64,000 nt of DNA from CBDBON01 sp965208395 (GTDB lineage Bacteria; Chloroflexota; Dehalococcoidia; Lucifugimonadales; CBDBON01), in assembly GCA_965208395.1 (NCBI GenBank), contig CBDBON010000003.1, forward strand, positions 1,302,001-1,366,000, read 5' to 3'. A program made the position numbers and the translations under genes. The notes under the pieces were generated by a model. It made no database searches and was not told the DNA's origin. It was given only the letters and a program-made list of their open reading frames with translations. Every line of letters begins with the position of its first letter. Position 1 is the stretch's first letter. Shown piece after piece: positions 1-9,865 of the stretch.

Positions 1-2
1 TG

Positions 3-932
3 GAGGTGCTCGATCAGATCCTGGAGTACCGGCAGTTCTCGAAGATAAAGTCGACCTACGTCGACGCGCTGCCCGCGCTCGTCAACCCGGCGACCGGACG
101 GATCCACACGAGCTACAACCAGACCGGATCGGCCACGGGACGCGTGTCGAGCAACGATCCGAACGTGCAGAACATCCCCGTCCGGACCGAGCTGGGGCGC
201 CGCGTCCGCAGGGCGTTCGTCGCCGGGGGCGCGCCCGGCCGCTGCCTGCTCGCGGCGGACTACTCGCAGATAGAGCTCCGGGTCCTGGCGCACATCTCAC
301 GGGACGAGGGCCTGATCGACGCCTTCCGCAGGGACGAGGACATCCACGCCGCGACCGCGGCCTCAGTGTACGACGTGCCGATGGACGGCGTCACCGCCGA
401 GATGCGGCGGATCGCCAAGATCATGAACTTCGGAGTGATCTACGGCCTCAGCGCCTTCGGCATCAGCCGCCAGACCGACCTTGGCGCCGACGAGGGCGCG
501 GCCTTCATAGAGACCTACTTCGGCAAGTACCCCGGCATCCGCTCCTACGTCGACTCGACGAAGGTCAGTGTCGCCAGGGACGGCTACGTCGAGACGCTGA
601 TGGGCCGCCGCCGCTATATCCCGGAGATCGCCTCCGGCAACCGGATGGTGAGGGCCTCTGGGGAGCGCATGGCCATCAACATGCCGATTCAGGGAACCGC
701 CGCCGACATCCTCAAGGTCGCTATGGTGCGCATCCAGGAGCGCCTCGACGATCTGGGCCTCGCCTCGATGATGATCATCCAGGTGCACGACGAGCTGATC
801 TTCGAGGTGCCGTCGGACGAGATGGACCGGATGAAGGAGATAGTGATGGAGCTCATGCCGTCGGCGATGGCGCTCGCCGTCCCGCTCAACGTGGAGCTGA
901 AGACGGGCTACACGTGGGGAGACATGGAGTAG
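3..932 (+). CDS. polA: DNA polymerase I, C-terminal polymerase domain (5' truncated by window edge)
   Basis: This is the 3' part of a family A DNA polymerase; the reading frame is open to the left edge, so the N-terminal nuclease domains lie outside. Motif A (DYSQIEL) is at about residues 85-91 of the visible part, the O-helix motif B (RRIAKIMNFGVIYG) at about 134-147, and motif C (QVHDELIFEV) near residue 262. These carry the two metal-binding aspartates and the nucleotide-binding Arg/Lys/Tyr of the active site, so the domain looks functional. It fills gaps in replication and repair. The protein ends normally with TAG. The GTG at position 6 is internal and not a start. Confidence 0.97.
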   Translation, partial: EVLDQILEYRQFSKIKSTYVDALPALVNPATGRIHTSYNQTGSATGRVSSNDPNVQNIPVRTELGRRVRRAFVAGGAPGRCLLAADYSQIELRVLAHISRDEGLIDAFRRDEDIHAATAASVYDVPMDGVTAEMRRIAKIMNFGVIYGLSAFGISRQTDLGADEGAAFIETYFGKYPGIRSYVDSTKVSVARDGYVETLMGRRRYIPEIASGNRMVRASGERMAINMPIQGTAADILKVAMVRIQERLDDLGLASMMIIQVHDELIFEVPSDEMDRMKEIVMELMPSAMALAVPLNVELKTGYTWGDME

Positions 933-975
933 AGAGTTACCGTTCAGACTTGGAGGGAGAAGGCGCCCTCAAGTC

Positions 976-1009
976 CCTTCCCCGACTCCGCGGGGAAGGT
1001 TGGGATGGG
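976..1009. repeat. REP-like palindromic intergenic element, copy 1
   Basis: A perfect 8-bp inverted repeat CCTTCCCC (976-983) / GGGGAAGG (992-999) with an 8-nt loop is followed by TTGGGATGGG. The same element in the opposite orientation lies at 49071-49108. It sits just downstream of polA and may also act as a transcript-end hairpin. The rest of the 297-bp polA-acs gap holds only the acs promoter. Confidence 0.6.
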
Positions 1010-1084
1010 TATAGACTAGGGATGTGAGCCTCTTCGCAACCAGACGCCCCCTCAGATCTGAACATCCGCTATAGTCGATCTCGG

Positions 1085-1113
1085 TTGAAACCGGACTGTT
1101 CGGCTGGTATCCT
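1085..1113 (+). promoter_or_regulatory. sigma70-type promoter for acs
   Basis: TTGAAA (1085-1090) and TATCCT (1108-1113) are separated by exactly 17 bp, about 115 bp before the acetyl-CoA synthetase start. This is a match to the -35/-10 consensus by eye only. Confidence 0.5.
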
Positions 1114-1229
1114 TGCCGCCCTGAGCGGGCCTACCCATCTGGACGAGTCGAGTAAGATTTCCGACCCGCCCTGGGGCAACCCTCCATGACTACGTCTGCC
1201 GCACACACGATAGCTGAGAGGAGCACGAT

Positions 1230-3347
<2,118 letters not shown>

Positions 3348-3354
3348 GGCCGGC

Positions 3355-3984
3355 TCAGGTAGCCTGTCTCAGATAGAAGGTCATCGCCTGGAGCGATAGC
3401 ACCGGATCGATATTCATCAGGACGATGCCGAAGGGCACTTGGGGTGCGACCGGCGCATAGTTGAGTATTCCGGTGAGCCCTGTGTCGACCAGCTGGTCTA
3501 TCACCGGCTGTGCCTGCGTCGATGGCACCGCTACGATCCCTATCGTGGCGTCGGTCGACTTGACCGTCTCGGCCAGCTCGGACATGGGCTGGACCTCGAG
3601 TCCGCCGAGAGTAGTTCCTATCCGCTTGGGGTCGTTATCGAAGACAGCGACGATGGAGAAGCCCTCCGGTGCGAATCCGGGGTAGTTGATGATCGCGCGG
3701 CCCAGTCTGCCGACGCCGACGATGCAGGCCCTCCAGCTGCGGTCGAGACCTAGGATGCGTCTCAGCTCTTCGAGCAGGAAGGTGACGTTATAGCCTCGGC
3801 CCTGTTTGCCGAATCTGCCGAAGTAGCTCAGGTCTTTTCTGATCTGCGCGGGGGTCATCTGAAGGCGGCGGCCTAGCTGCTGTGAACTGACGACTTCGGA
3901 TCCCTCTTCCATGAGGCTGGTGAGCGCGCGAACGTAGAGAGGGAGCCGAAGCACCACCACTTCTGGGACCTGCCCGGACTGCAT
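3355..3984 (-). CDS. rex: Redox-sensing transcriptional repressor Rex
   Basis: A 209-residue protein of typical Rex length. The N-terminal winged helix occupies about residues 1-80 (the stretch SSQQLGRRLQMTPAQIRKDL is the recognition region), followed by the conserved KQGRGY segment. A Rossmann NAD(H)-binding domain starts with VGVGRLGRAI near residue 90, and the C-terminal helix used for domain swapping is present. Rex represses redox and fermentation genes when NADH is low. It is transcribed divergently from citrate synthase and has its own promoter. An intact cognate operator (TTGTGAA-N4-TTCACAA) was not found in the shared intergenic region. Confidence 0.95.
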   Translation of the reverse strand: MQSGQVPEVVVLRLPLYVRALTSLMEEGSEVVSSQQLGRRLQMTPAQIRKDLSYFGRFGKQGRGYNVTFLLEELRRILGLDRSWRACIVGVGRLGRAIINYPGFAPEGFSIVAVFDNDPKRIGTTLGGLEVQPMSELAETVKSTDATIGIVAVPSTQAQPVIDQLVDTGLTGILNYAPVAPQVPFGIVLMNIDPVLSLQAMTFYLRQAT

Positions 3985-4044
3985 ACGTCTCCCCGGTCGT
4001 TCTCAAGCCATGTCCGGCAGCCACACTGGTGCCAGAATGCGGCC

Positions 4045-4074
4045 ATTTTAGCTACACGCGGCGAGGTCAGTCAA
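4045..4074 (-). promoter_or_regulatory. Promoter for rex
   Basis: On the minus strand TTGACT (4074-4069) and TAAAAT (4050-4045) are 18 bp apart, about 60 bp upstream of the rex start. Part of the 325-bp rex-gltA divergent region. Confidence 0.5.
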
Positions 4075-4143
4075 TTGAACACGAGCGAGTTGACGGACTG
4101 GCCGCGAGGCGCTTGTGAAGCGGCTCATCCACAGTTGCGTTTC

Positions 4144-4172
4144 TTGACACCCTAGTAGGGCGATGCTAGAAT
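4144..4172 (+). promoter_or_regulatory. Strong sigma70 promoter for citrate synthase
   Basis: A perfect -35 TTGACA (4144-4149) and near-perfect -10 TAGAAT (4167-4172) with a 17-bp spacer. It leaves a leader of about 130 nt rich in short GC hairpins before the gltA start; no known riboswitch motif was recognised in it. A lone TTGTGAAG half-site resembling half a Rex operator lies upstream at 4113-4120. Confidence 0.75.
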
Positions 4173-4309
4173 TTTGCTGCTATCGGGGCTGGTCCTCCAG
4201 ACCGGTGGCAGCCGGGTGAAGCCTCGGCGCCCTGCCGTCATTTATCCTGGTGTCTTCGCCTAGACGGCCCTAGGTGTCGGTGTCAACAGACGCATGTAGG
4301 GGACAAGAG

Positions 4310-5449
4310 ATGACCGACAAGAAGGTGGAGATCAGGCGGGGACTCCGCGACGTCTACATAGACTCGACCCGTTCGAGCTTCATCGACGGCAAGATAGGGA
4401 AGCTGCTGTACCGCGGCTACAACATCCACGATCTTGCCGAGCAGTCGACGTTCGAAGAGACGATATATCTACTCCTCTATGGCGAGCTTCCGAATAAGGA
4501 ACAGCTCGCCGCCCTCAACGCGGAGTTGAGAGCGAGCCGCCAGCTCCCGGGTGAGATCATCGACCTGATCAAGCTGGTCAAAGACGCCCATCCGATGGAC
4601 GTGCTCCGCACGGCCGTCTCTGGGCTGGCAGCCTTCGACCCCGAGGTGTCGCACAACTCCATGGAGGCGACGCTGCGGAAGGGAATCCGTCTGACTGCCC
4701 AGGCCGCAACGATCGTGGCAGTGCATGCGCGCGTCCGTGACGGAAAGACTCCGGTCCAGCCCAACGACGAGTTGAGCCACGCTGCCAACTTTCTCTACAT
4801 GCTGTTCGGCACGGAGCCCGAACCGGAGGACGCCGCGCTGATGGACAAGGACTTCGTGCTGCACGCCGACCATGGCGTCAACGCGTCTGCCTTCGGCGCC
4901 CGGGTTACGGCGTCCACTCTGGGCGACCTGCACGGCGCCGTTACGACGGGCATAGCTGTTCTCAAAGGCCCTCAGCACGGCGGCGCTGCCGAGAAGGTCA
5001 TGGAGATGGCTCTGGAGATAGGGAACGAAGAGAACGCAGAACCTTACGTGAGAGATCAGCTGGGAAGGGGAGGCCGGGTCATGGGATTCGGCCACCGCGT
5101 CTACAAGGCCGTGGATCCCCGATCGATCCACCTGCAGGACGACCTGAAGATACTCGGCGAACGCAAGGGGGAGCCCAAGTGGTACTCGATCCTCCAAGAG
5201 GTCGTGGAGGTGATGCGACCTTACTCGAAGAAGGGGATCTGCCAGAACGTGGACTTCTTCTCAGGTTCGATCTACTACCTGCTGGACATCCCGGATGACC
5301 TGTTCATCTCCATATTCGCCATGGGTCGTGTACCGGGTTGGACCGTACAGGTGATGGAGCAGTTCGAGAGAAATATCCTCCTGAGGCCCAGATTGCTGTA
5401 CGAAGGGCCCATGGACAGGGAATACGTGCCCATAGAGGAGCGAAGCTAG
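4310..5449 (+). CDS. gltA: Citrate synthase (short type)
   Basis: Condenses acetyl-CoA with oxaloacetate at the entry of the TCA cycle. The catalytic residues are visible: His in GPQHGGA (about residue 222), His in GFGHRVYK (about 262), and Asp in NVDFFSG (about 314). The length of 379 residues is typical of the small type I dimeric enzymes of Gram-positives, archaea and Chloroflexi. The open frame extends up to a GTG at 4274, but the ATG at 4310 is preceded by AGGGGAC and starts the conserved protein, so it is preferred. A 2-methylcitrate synthase role is possible, since these families overlap. A strong promoter lies at 4144-4172. Confidence 0.94.
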   Translation: MTDKKVEIRRGLRDVYIDSTRSSFIDGKIGKLLYRGYNIHDLAEQSTFEETIYLLLYGELPNKEQLAALNAELRASRQLPGEIIDLIKLVKDAHPMDVLRTAVSGLAAFDPEVSHNSMEATLRKGIRLTAQAATIVAVHARVRDGKTPVQPNDELSHAANFLYMLFGTEPEPEDAALMDKDFVLHADHGVNASAFGARVTASTLGDLHGAVTTGIAVLKGPQHGGAAEKVMEMALEIGNEENAEPYVRDQLGRGGRVMGFGHRVYKAVDPRSIHLQDDLKILGERKGEPKWYSILQEVVEVMRPYSKKGICQNVDFFSGSIYYLLDIPDDLFISIFAMGRVPGWTVQVMEQFERNILLRPRLLYEGPMDREYVPIEERS

Positions 5450-5489
5450 CGCCGAACTAACCCGAACCCGCGCGCGGAAGGGATATGCA

Positions 5490-5687
5490 GTGGTAGCACA
5501 AGAAGAGACTCCATCCGAGTGTCAGCATCACTGGATGATTGAGAGTCCCAACGGCCCCACCAGTGTAGGTGTGTGCAAGCTGTGCGGGGAGCGCTCCGAG
5601 TTTAAGAACTCGATGCCCGGATCGGGATGGGACCGCGGAGGAGCTCACGCTAGACGGGCGAGGCAGGCCCGGAGTGCGGGACGTTGA
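5490..5687 (+). CDS. Small zinc-ribbon-like conserved hypothetical protein
   Basis: A 65-residue protein starting with GTG behind GGAAGGGA. The first half has a Cys-x-His-His-Trp motif, then CKLCGE about 18 residues later and a following EFKNS, a pattern of potential metal ligands seen in short uncharacterised proteins of Actinobacteria and Chloroflexi. The tail is short, basic and probably disordered. It lies 40 bp after gltA and before a strong terminator hairpin, so it is likely co-transcribed with gltA. The function is unknown. Confidence 0.7.
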   Translation: MVAQEETPSECQHHWMIESPNGPTSVGVCKLCGERSEFKNSMPGSGWDRGGAHARRARQARSAGR

Positions 5688-5722
5688 CCTAAAGCCGCTA
5701 CATACCAAGGTTTCGGAATGAG

Positions 5723-5757
5723 AGGGGCATCGGTACGCTGATGCCCCTTCGTATTTT
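5723..5757 (+). terminator. Rho-independent terminator after the gltA transcript
   Basis: Perfect 9-bp arms AGGGGCATC (5723-5731) and GATGCCCCT (5740-5748) enclose an 8-nt loop and are followed by a T-rich tract (5748-5757). The ATG at 5741, the longest start for the next gene, lies inside the 3' arm. Confidence 0.75.
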
Positions 5758-6964
5758 AGAGAGTGAGCTGTTGCGACAGGACTCGGTCGAGTCGAAGCTT
5801 CGTGAGCGTATCCACATGGAGGGCAGGATCAGCTTCGCCGACTTCATGGAGATGGCGCTGTACGATCCTGAGGGAGGCTACTACGCGACCCGCTCCCGGC
5901 TGGCGGATTCTCATGACTACTTCACGAGTCCGACGGCGCACCCGTGCTTCGGCACCCTGTTTGCGGTTCAGCTGGAGCGGATGTGGGAGGTCCTGGGACG
6001 GCCCGAGCAGTTCCACGCGGTAGAGATAGGGGCAGGAAGCGGCCTGTTAGCTCGTGACGTCACCGAGTACGCCTCCGGGCTATCCGCCGACTTCGCGCGG
6101 TCACTACGCTACGTCTCGATCGACCTCTTTCCCTCCTGGGACTCGGACCGGGTGGAGACGATTGCGAGTGACCGAGTTCCGCTCAATGGAGTGGTGGGCT
6201 GCTTCCTATCCAATGAGCTTGTGGACGCCTTCCCGGTCCACCGCTTCAGAGTGGATGGGGGGCGTTTGAGGGAGGTGTTCGTTGGCTTGAACGAGAAGGG
6301 CCAGCTCACCGAGCTGGCGGGAGAACCGTCTACGGATCTGCTGCTGCGCGTCGGGGCAAGGCTCAGGAGCCTGCCGGACGGCTTTTGCGGCGAGGTGAAT
6401 CGTGGGATCAGTGCGTGGATGGCTGATGTCGCCGGGGCTTTGGAGCGCGGCTTCGTCGTTACCGTAGACTACGGAGCGGAGGCCGACCTGCTATACTCGG
6501 CCGCCTACGCCAGCGGGACGGTCCAGACATACTATAGTCACACGCAGGGAGGCAGTCCATACCGGCGGATCGGCCGTCAGGACATCACCGCCCACGTGGA
6601 CTTTACAGCGGTGATGGATGAGGGACGTGCGGTGGGGCTGAGCACTCTGGGCTACATGACGCAACGTCGGCTCTTGGAGGAGCTGGGCATCGGCAGGATG
6701 CTGGAGAGTCTTCGGACGGCAGACCTTCCCCAGCGGGAGAGGGATGCCAATCGGCTGGCCATGATGGAGGTGATCAAGCCCGATGGTTTAGGGGGGTTCA
6801 AAGTCCTCGTGCAAGAGAAAGGTACCGGCGTGGTCTCGCTGGACGAGCTGCGTCCCAGGGGTGAGCGCGTCTCGACCCTTGTTGCGCCGTTGCTGCAAGA
6901 GGGACGGCTGAGGCTCATGGAGGCCCGGTACCCCCATCTTGGCTGGCAGCCGCCACCGCTCTGA
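5741..6964 (+). CDS. SAM-dependent methyltransferase, MidA/NDUFAF7 (DUF185) family
   Basis: A 407-residue protein of the COG1565 family, whose mitochondrial member NDUFAF7 dimethylates an arginine of complex I; bacterial substrates are largely unknown. Family hallmarks are DFMEMALYDPEGGYYA near residue 34, the SAM-binding EIGAGSGLL near 98, LSNELVDAFPVHRF near 157, and VDYG near 243. The ATG at 5741 lies within a terminator stem, so a start just downstream (for example TTG at 5771, after GAGAGTGAG) may be the true one; the family homology begins soon after it. It converges with trmI, separated by a GC hairpin (6972-6987). Confidence 0.87.
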   Translation: MPLRILESELLRQDSVESKLRERIHMEGRISFADFMEMALYDPEGGYYATRSRLADSHDYFTSPTAHPCFGTLFAVQLERMWEVLGRPEQFHAVEIGAGSGLLARDVTEYASGLSADFARSLRYVSIDLFPSWDSDRVETIASDRVPLNGVVGCFLSNELVDAFPVHRFRVDGGRLREVFVGLNEKGQLTELAGEPSTDLLLRVGARLRSLPDGFCGEVNRGISAWMADVAGALERGFVVTVDYGAEADLLYSAAYASGTVQTYYSHTQGGSPYRRIGRQDITAHVDFTAVMDEGRAVGLSTLGYMTQRRLLEELGIGRMLESLRTADLPQRERDANRLAMMEVIKPDGLGGFKVLVQEKGTGVVSLDELRPRGERVSTLVAPLLQEGRLRLMEARYPHLGWQPPPL

Positions 6965-6971
6965 GCTGGGG

Positions 6972-6987
6972 GGCTCTTCCGAGAGCC
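6972..6987. terminator. Short hairpin between convergent MidA-like gene and trmI
   Basis: GGCTCT (6972-6977) and AGAGCC (6982-6987) form a 6-bp stem with a TCCG tetraloop between two convergent genes. There is no T-run, so intrinsic terminator function is uncertain. Confidence 0.35.
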
Positions 6988-7841
6988 TACCCGTCGTCTG
7001 TGTCGGCCTCGGGATCACCCGGCTTGAGCATGTCGCCGAGGCGCGCCGTGGTGATGAATCCGGTGTGTCCTACCATCCGGTGCGAGGGTCGCACGCTCCG
7101 GCCGCTGACGGACCAGGATCTTACGAGGATCTCTACCGTCTCTATGAGATGGAAGGTTCGCTGGGCTCTGAGGGCTCTGGTCAATTCGTGCACCTGCAGA
7201 ACGGTCGGAACGAAGCTGAGGAGTATCCCGCCCGGTACCAGTGCATCGGCAGCGTGTGGTACGACGCGCCAAGGCTCCGGTAGATCGAGTACTACCCGGT
7301 CGAGTCGCTTCTCCTCGAACCCTTCGTATACGTCCCTTCTTTTCACCGTCAGGTTGGAAGGATCAGGGAATCTCGCCTCCACATTCGCCCTCGCCCGCTC
7401 TATCATGTCACTGCGCAGATCGTATGAGATCACCTCTCCGCGCTCCCCAACGGCTCGGAGCAGAGCAATCGTCACGGCTCCCGAACCGGTACCGCCCTCG
7501 AGGACGCGGGCACCCGGGAAGATGTCACCGTGAACCAGGATGGCGCCTATATCCTTGGGGTAGACGACCGTGGCTATGCGGGGCATGGCACGCGTGAAGT
7601 CTGCCATCGTGGGCCTGACGGCGAATAGCCTGTGGCCCGGCGCGATGGTGACCCAGCTACCCTCCTGCCGTCCAATCAAGTCGTCGTGTTCGAAGCTGCC
7701 GACGTGCGATTCGAACTTGGCAGACGCGCGTAGGCGAACCAGGTATCGCCGGTCTTTCCTGTCTACGATGAGTGCGTGATCGCCCTCGCGGAAGACGTAA
7801 GCCGACGTGAGGTCTTCGTCTTGAGGACAGTCAGGTCTCAA
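6987..7841 (-). CDS. trmI: tRNA (adenine-58-N1)-methyltransferase TrmI
   Basis: A class I SAM-dependent methyltransferase that makes m1A58 in the T-loop of tRNAs. The N-terminal beta domain begins FREGDHALIVDRKDRRYLV and the SAM-binding motif is LEGGTGSGAVTIALL (about residue 115 of the longer frame). VVLDLPEPWRVV carries the catalytic DLPxPW signature of the family, and length fits (about 280 residues). The frame is open up to an ATG at 7910, but that would overlap the upstream peroxiredoxin by 65 bp. A TTG at 7841 just after the peroxiredoxin stop is chosen; translation is probably coupled. Last gene of the gcvH-gcvPA-gcvPB-prx-trmI run. Confidence 0.92.
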   Translation of the reverse strand: MRPDCPQDEDLTSAYVFREGDHALIVDRKDRRYLVRLRASAKFESHVGSFEHDDLIGRQEGSWVTIAPGHRLFAVRPTMADFTRAMPRIATVVYPKDIGAILVHGDIFPGARVLEGGTGSGAVTIALLRAVGERGEVISYDLRSDMIERARANVEARFPDPSNLTVKRRDVYEGFEEKRLDRVVLDLPEPWRVVPHAADALVPGGILLSFVPTVLQVHELTRALRAQRTFHLIETVEILVRSWSVSGRSVRPSHRMVGHTGFITTARLGDMLKPGDPEADTDDG

Positions 7842-7845
7842 ACGG

Positions 7846-8304
7846 CTAGAGTCTGTCCACCTCGGCCACGATGTCGCCGATGCTGAATTCGGACATGTCG
7901 GCATAGACACGCTTGAATCGGATCGTCCCAGCCTTATCGATCACGATAACGGCCCGGTTGGCGGTGCCGCGCTCCTCGTTATATACGCCGTAGGCACCCG
8001 AAACCGCCCCCTTCGGATGGAAGTCGGTCAGGATAGGGTACGGTATGTTGCCGAGGGATGTCGAGAAGGCGGTCTGAGTGGGCCGCGCGTCGGTGCTTAT
8101 ACCCAGTACCTGGGTATCTCTCTCCTCGAAGGCCGACACCTCTTGCCGGAACGAGGAGACCTGGTGCGTTCAGCCGCCGGTAAAGGAGAAGATATGGAAC
8201 GACAGGATGACGTTCTTCTCGCCCCTGTACTGGGTCAGCGACACGCTCTCCTGAGTGTGCGAGTCGAGGGTGAAGTCGGGAGCCGACTGGCCTACATCTA
8301 CCAT
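7846..8304 (-). CDS. Selenocysteine-containing peroxiredoxin (AhpC/TSA family, in-frame UGA)
   Basis: Reads as a 152-residue peroxiredoxin only if the TGA at 8172-8170 (codon 45) is decoded. The N-terminal half (VDVGQSAPDFTLDSHTQ, then NVILSFHIFSFTGG) is followed by UGA and then THQVSSFRQEVSAFEERD in the same frame. The UGA falls exactly at the peroxidatic Cys of the T-x-x-C motif, giving T-G-G-U as in the known PrxU selenoproteins. It should reduce peroxides with a thiol donor. The ATG follows a very strong CAGGAGG site. A SECIS-like stem-loop follows the UGA. The gene lies 70 bp after gcvPB and is probably in its transcript. The alternative is a nonsense-mutated pseudogene, but intact frame and motif on both sides argue against it. 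Confidence 0.87.
8121..8159 (-). promoter_or_regulatory. Candidate bacterial SECIS element of the peroxiredoxin gene
   Basis: Starting 10 nt after the UGA, TCTCCTCG (8159-8152) pairs perfectly with CGAGGAGA (8128-8121). Inside, CCG (8149-8147) pairs with CGG (8135-8133), leaving an 11-nt apical loop that begins with G and contains GGTGT. The apical loop starts 24 nt after UGA, inside the usual 16-37 nt window of bacterial SECIS elements. Confidence 0.65.
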
Positions 8305-8374
8305 CTTTTCCTCCTGTAGTTGAAAGTCCTGTGAGTAAGAGTCTGCGCTGTGTTGGTGGAACGAGCGTTGCCGA

Positions 8375-9865
8375 TTACGCAGTCTCGCGCCTCCAACGCA
8401 GGTCGGGCCTCCGAGCCGCCCGGGCCTCGTCGACGCGGGTGTTCGGCGTATCGTGGGGAGCGTCGTGCAGGAGCTCCGGGCTTTCTTCAGCCTCCCTGGC
8501 AATCGTCTTCATAACCTCTATGAAGTAGTCTAGAGTCTCCTTGGATTCGGTCTCCGTGGGCTCGATCATCAGTGCCTCGTCCACGATGAGGGGGAAGTAC
8601 ATCGTGGGCGGATGGATCCCGTAGTCGATCAGCCTCTTTGCTACGTCGAGCGCGCTGACGCCGTAAGCTCTCTTGAGGTTTCTGGCAGAGAAGACGACCT
8701 CGTGCATGCAGGCTCTGTCGTAGGGCAGGTCGTAGTAGCCTCTGAGCTGGTTGAGGATGTAGTTGGCGTTGAGTACGGCGTCTTCGCTGATCTGGGCCAC
8801 GCCGGGTCCGCCAAGCGTCCTGATGTATGCGTATGCACGGACGAGGGCGCCGAAGTTGCCGTGGAACGCGCCCATCCTGCCGATGGTCTTCTCGGGCGCG
8901 TCAAGCGAGTAGACCTCTTGTCCGTCTTCGTCGTCGGACACTCCGACGACGGGAATAGGCAGGTATGGGAGAAGGGTGGCGCCCACGATGACGGGTCCGG
9001 CGCCCGGGCCTCCTCCGCCATGCGGCTGTGTGAATGTCTTGTGGAGGTTGGAGTGTATTACGTCGAAGCCGAGGTCGCCGAGCTTCACACGCCCTAGGAG
9101 CGCGTTCAGGTTCGCCCCGTCACCGTAGACGAGCCCACCGGCCTCGTGGACTATCCGGCAGACGTCCAGGATGTTGGTATCGAACAGGCCCAGTGTGCTG
9201 GGGAGGGTTATCATCAGTCCGGCCAGCCGTTCATCGACTGAGCTGCGCAGGGCGTCTAGGTCGGTGTTGCCTTCAGAGTCGGAAGGGAGTGTCACCACGT
9301 CAAACCCAGCCATCGCCGCGGACGCAGGATTCGTTCCGTGGGCGCTGTCAGGTATGAGCACGTTCTTGCGCTGGGTCTCGCCCCTTTCCAACAGATAGGA
9401 GCGGATCATCAACATTCCGGCGAGCTCGCCGTCCGCGCCCGCCATTGGAGCCAGCGAGACGCCGTCCATTCCAGTGATCTCGACCAGAGCCTCTTGGAGC
9501 TCGTGCAGAAGCTGGAGGGCGCCCTGCACGGTCGACTCCGGCTGTAGAGGATGTATCTGCGTCAGGCCGGGAAGAGAGGCGATCTCGTCGTGCAGCTTGG
9601 GGTTGTACTTCATAGTACAACTTCCCAGGGGGTAGAAGTTGTGATCAATAGAGAAGTTGAACTGGCTGAGCTGAGAGAAGTAGCGCACGAGCTCGCTCTC
9701 GCTGACCTCAGGGAGGTCTAGGTCCTGTCGGAGAAGCGATGCGTCCGGCAACTCTTGGGCGGGTACGTCGAGAGGCGGCAGCGTGGTGCCCACACGTCCC
9801 GGCGAACTGCGGTCCATGAGCAGCAGCCGCCTGTTTTCGTCGTTGGTCTCTTGAAGTCGATTCAT
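8375..9865 (-). CDS. gcvPB: Glycine dehydrogenase (decarboxylating) subunit 2
   Basis: The PLP-carrying half of the split P-protein of the glycine cleavage system, which decarboxylates glycine and passes the aminomethyl group to the lipoyl arm of GcvH. The PLP lysine lies in SNLHKTFTQPHGGGGPG, and the glycine-rich loop downstream and HGTNPASAAMAGF are typical. The length of 496 residues matches the beta subunit. It overlaps gcvPA by 4 bp (ATGA), so the two subunits are translationally coupled in stoichiometric amounts. The C-terminus has a low-complexity basic tail. Confidence 0.96.
   Translation of the reverse strand: MNRLQETNDENRRLLLMDRSSPGRVGTTLPPLDVPAQELPDASLLRQDLDLPEVSESELVRYFSQLSQFNFSIDHNFYPLGSCTMKYNPKLHDEIASLPGLTQIHPLQPESTVQGALQLLHELQEALVEITGMDGVSLAPMAGADGELAGMLMIRSYLLERGETQRKNVLIPDSAHGTNPASAAMAGFDVVTLPSDSEGNTDLDALRSSVDERLAGLMITLPSTLGLFDTNILDVCRIVHEAGGLVYGDGANLNALLGRVKLGDLGFDVIHSNLHKTFTQPHGGGGPGAGPVIVGATLLPYLPIPVVGVSDDEDGQEVYSLDAPEKTIGRMGAFHGNFGALVRAYAYIRTLGGPGVAQISEDAVLNANYILNQLRGYYDLPYDRACMHEVVFSARNLKRAYGVSALDVAKRLIDYGIHPPTMYFPLIVDEALMIEPTETESKETLDYFIEVMKTIAREAEESPELLHDAPHDTPNTRVDEARAARRPDLRWRRETA

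Noticed and set aside
4113..4134. Full Rex operator TTGTGAA-N4-TTCACAA upstream of gltA
   Set aside because: Only the left half matches; the right half (CTCATCC) does not, and the nearest CACAG is at the wrong spacing. Kept only as a weak remark.
7846..8139. Separate C-terminal peroxiredoxin gene starting with GTG at 8139
   Set aside because: It would lack the active site and has no ribosome binding site; the frame is continuous with the upstream half through the UGA.
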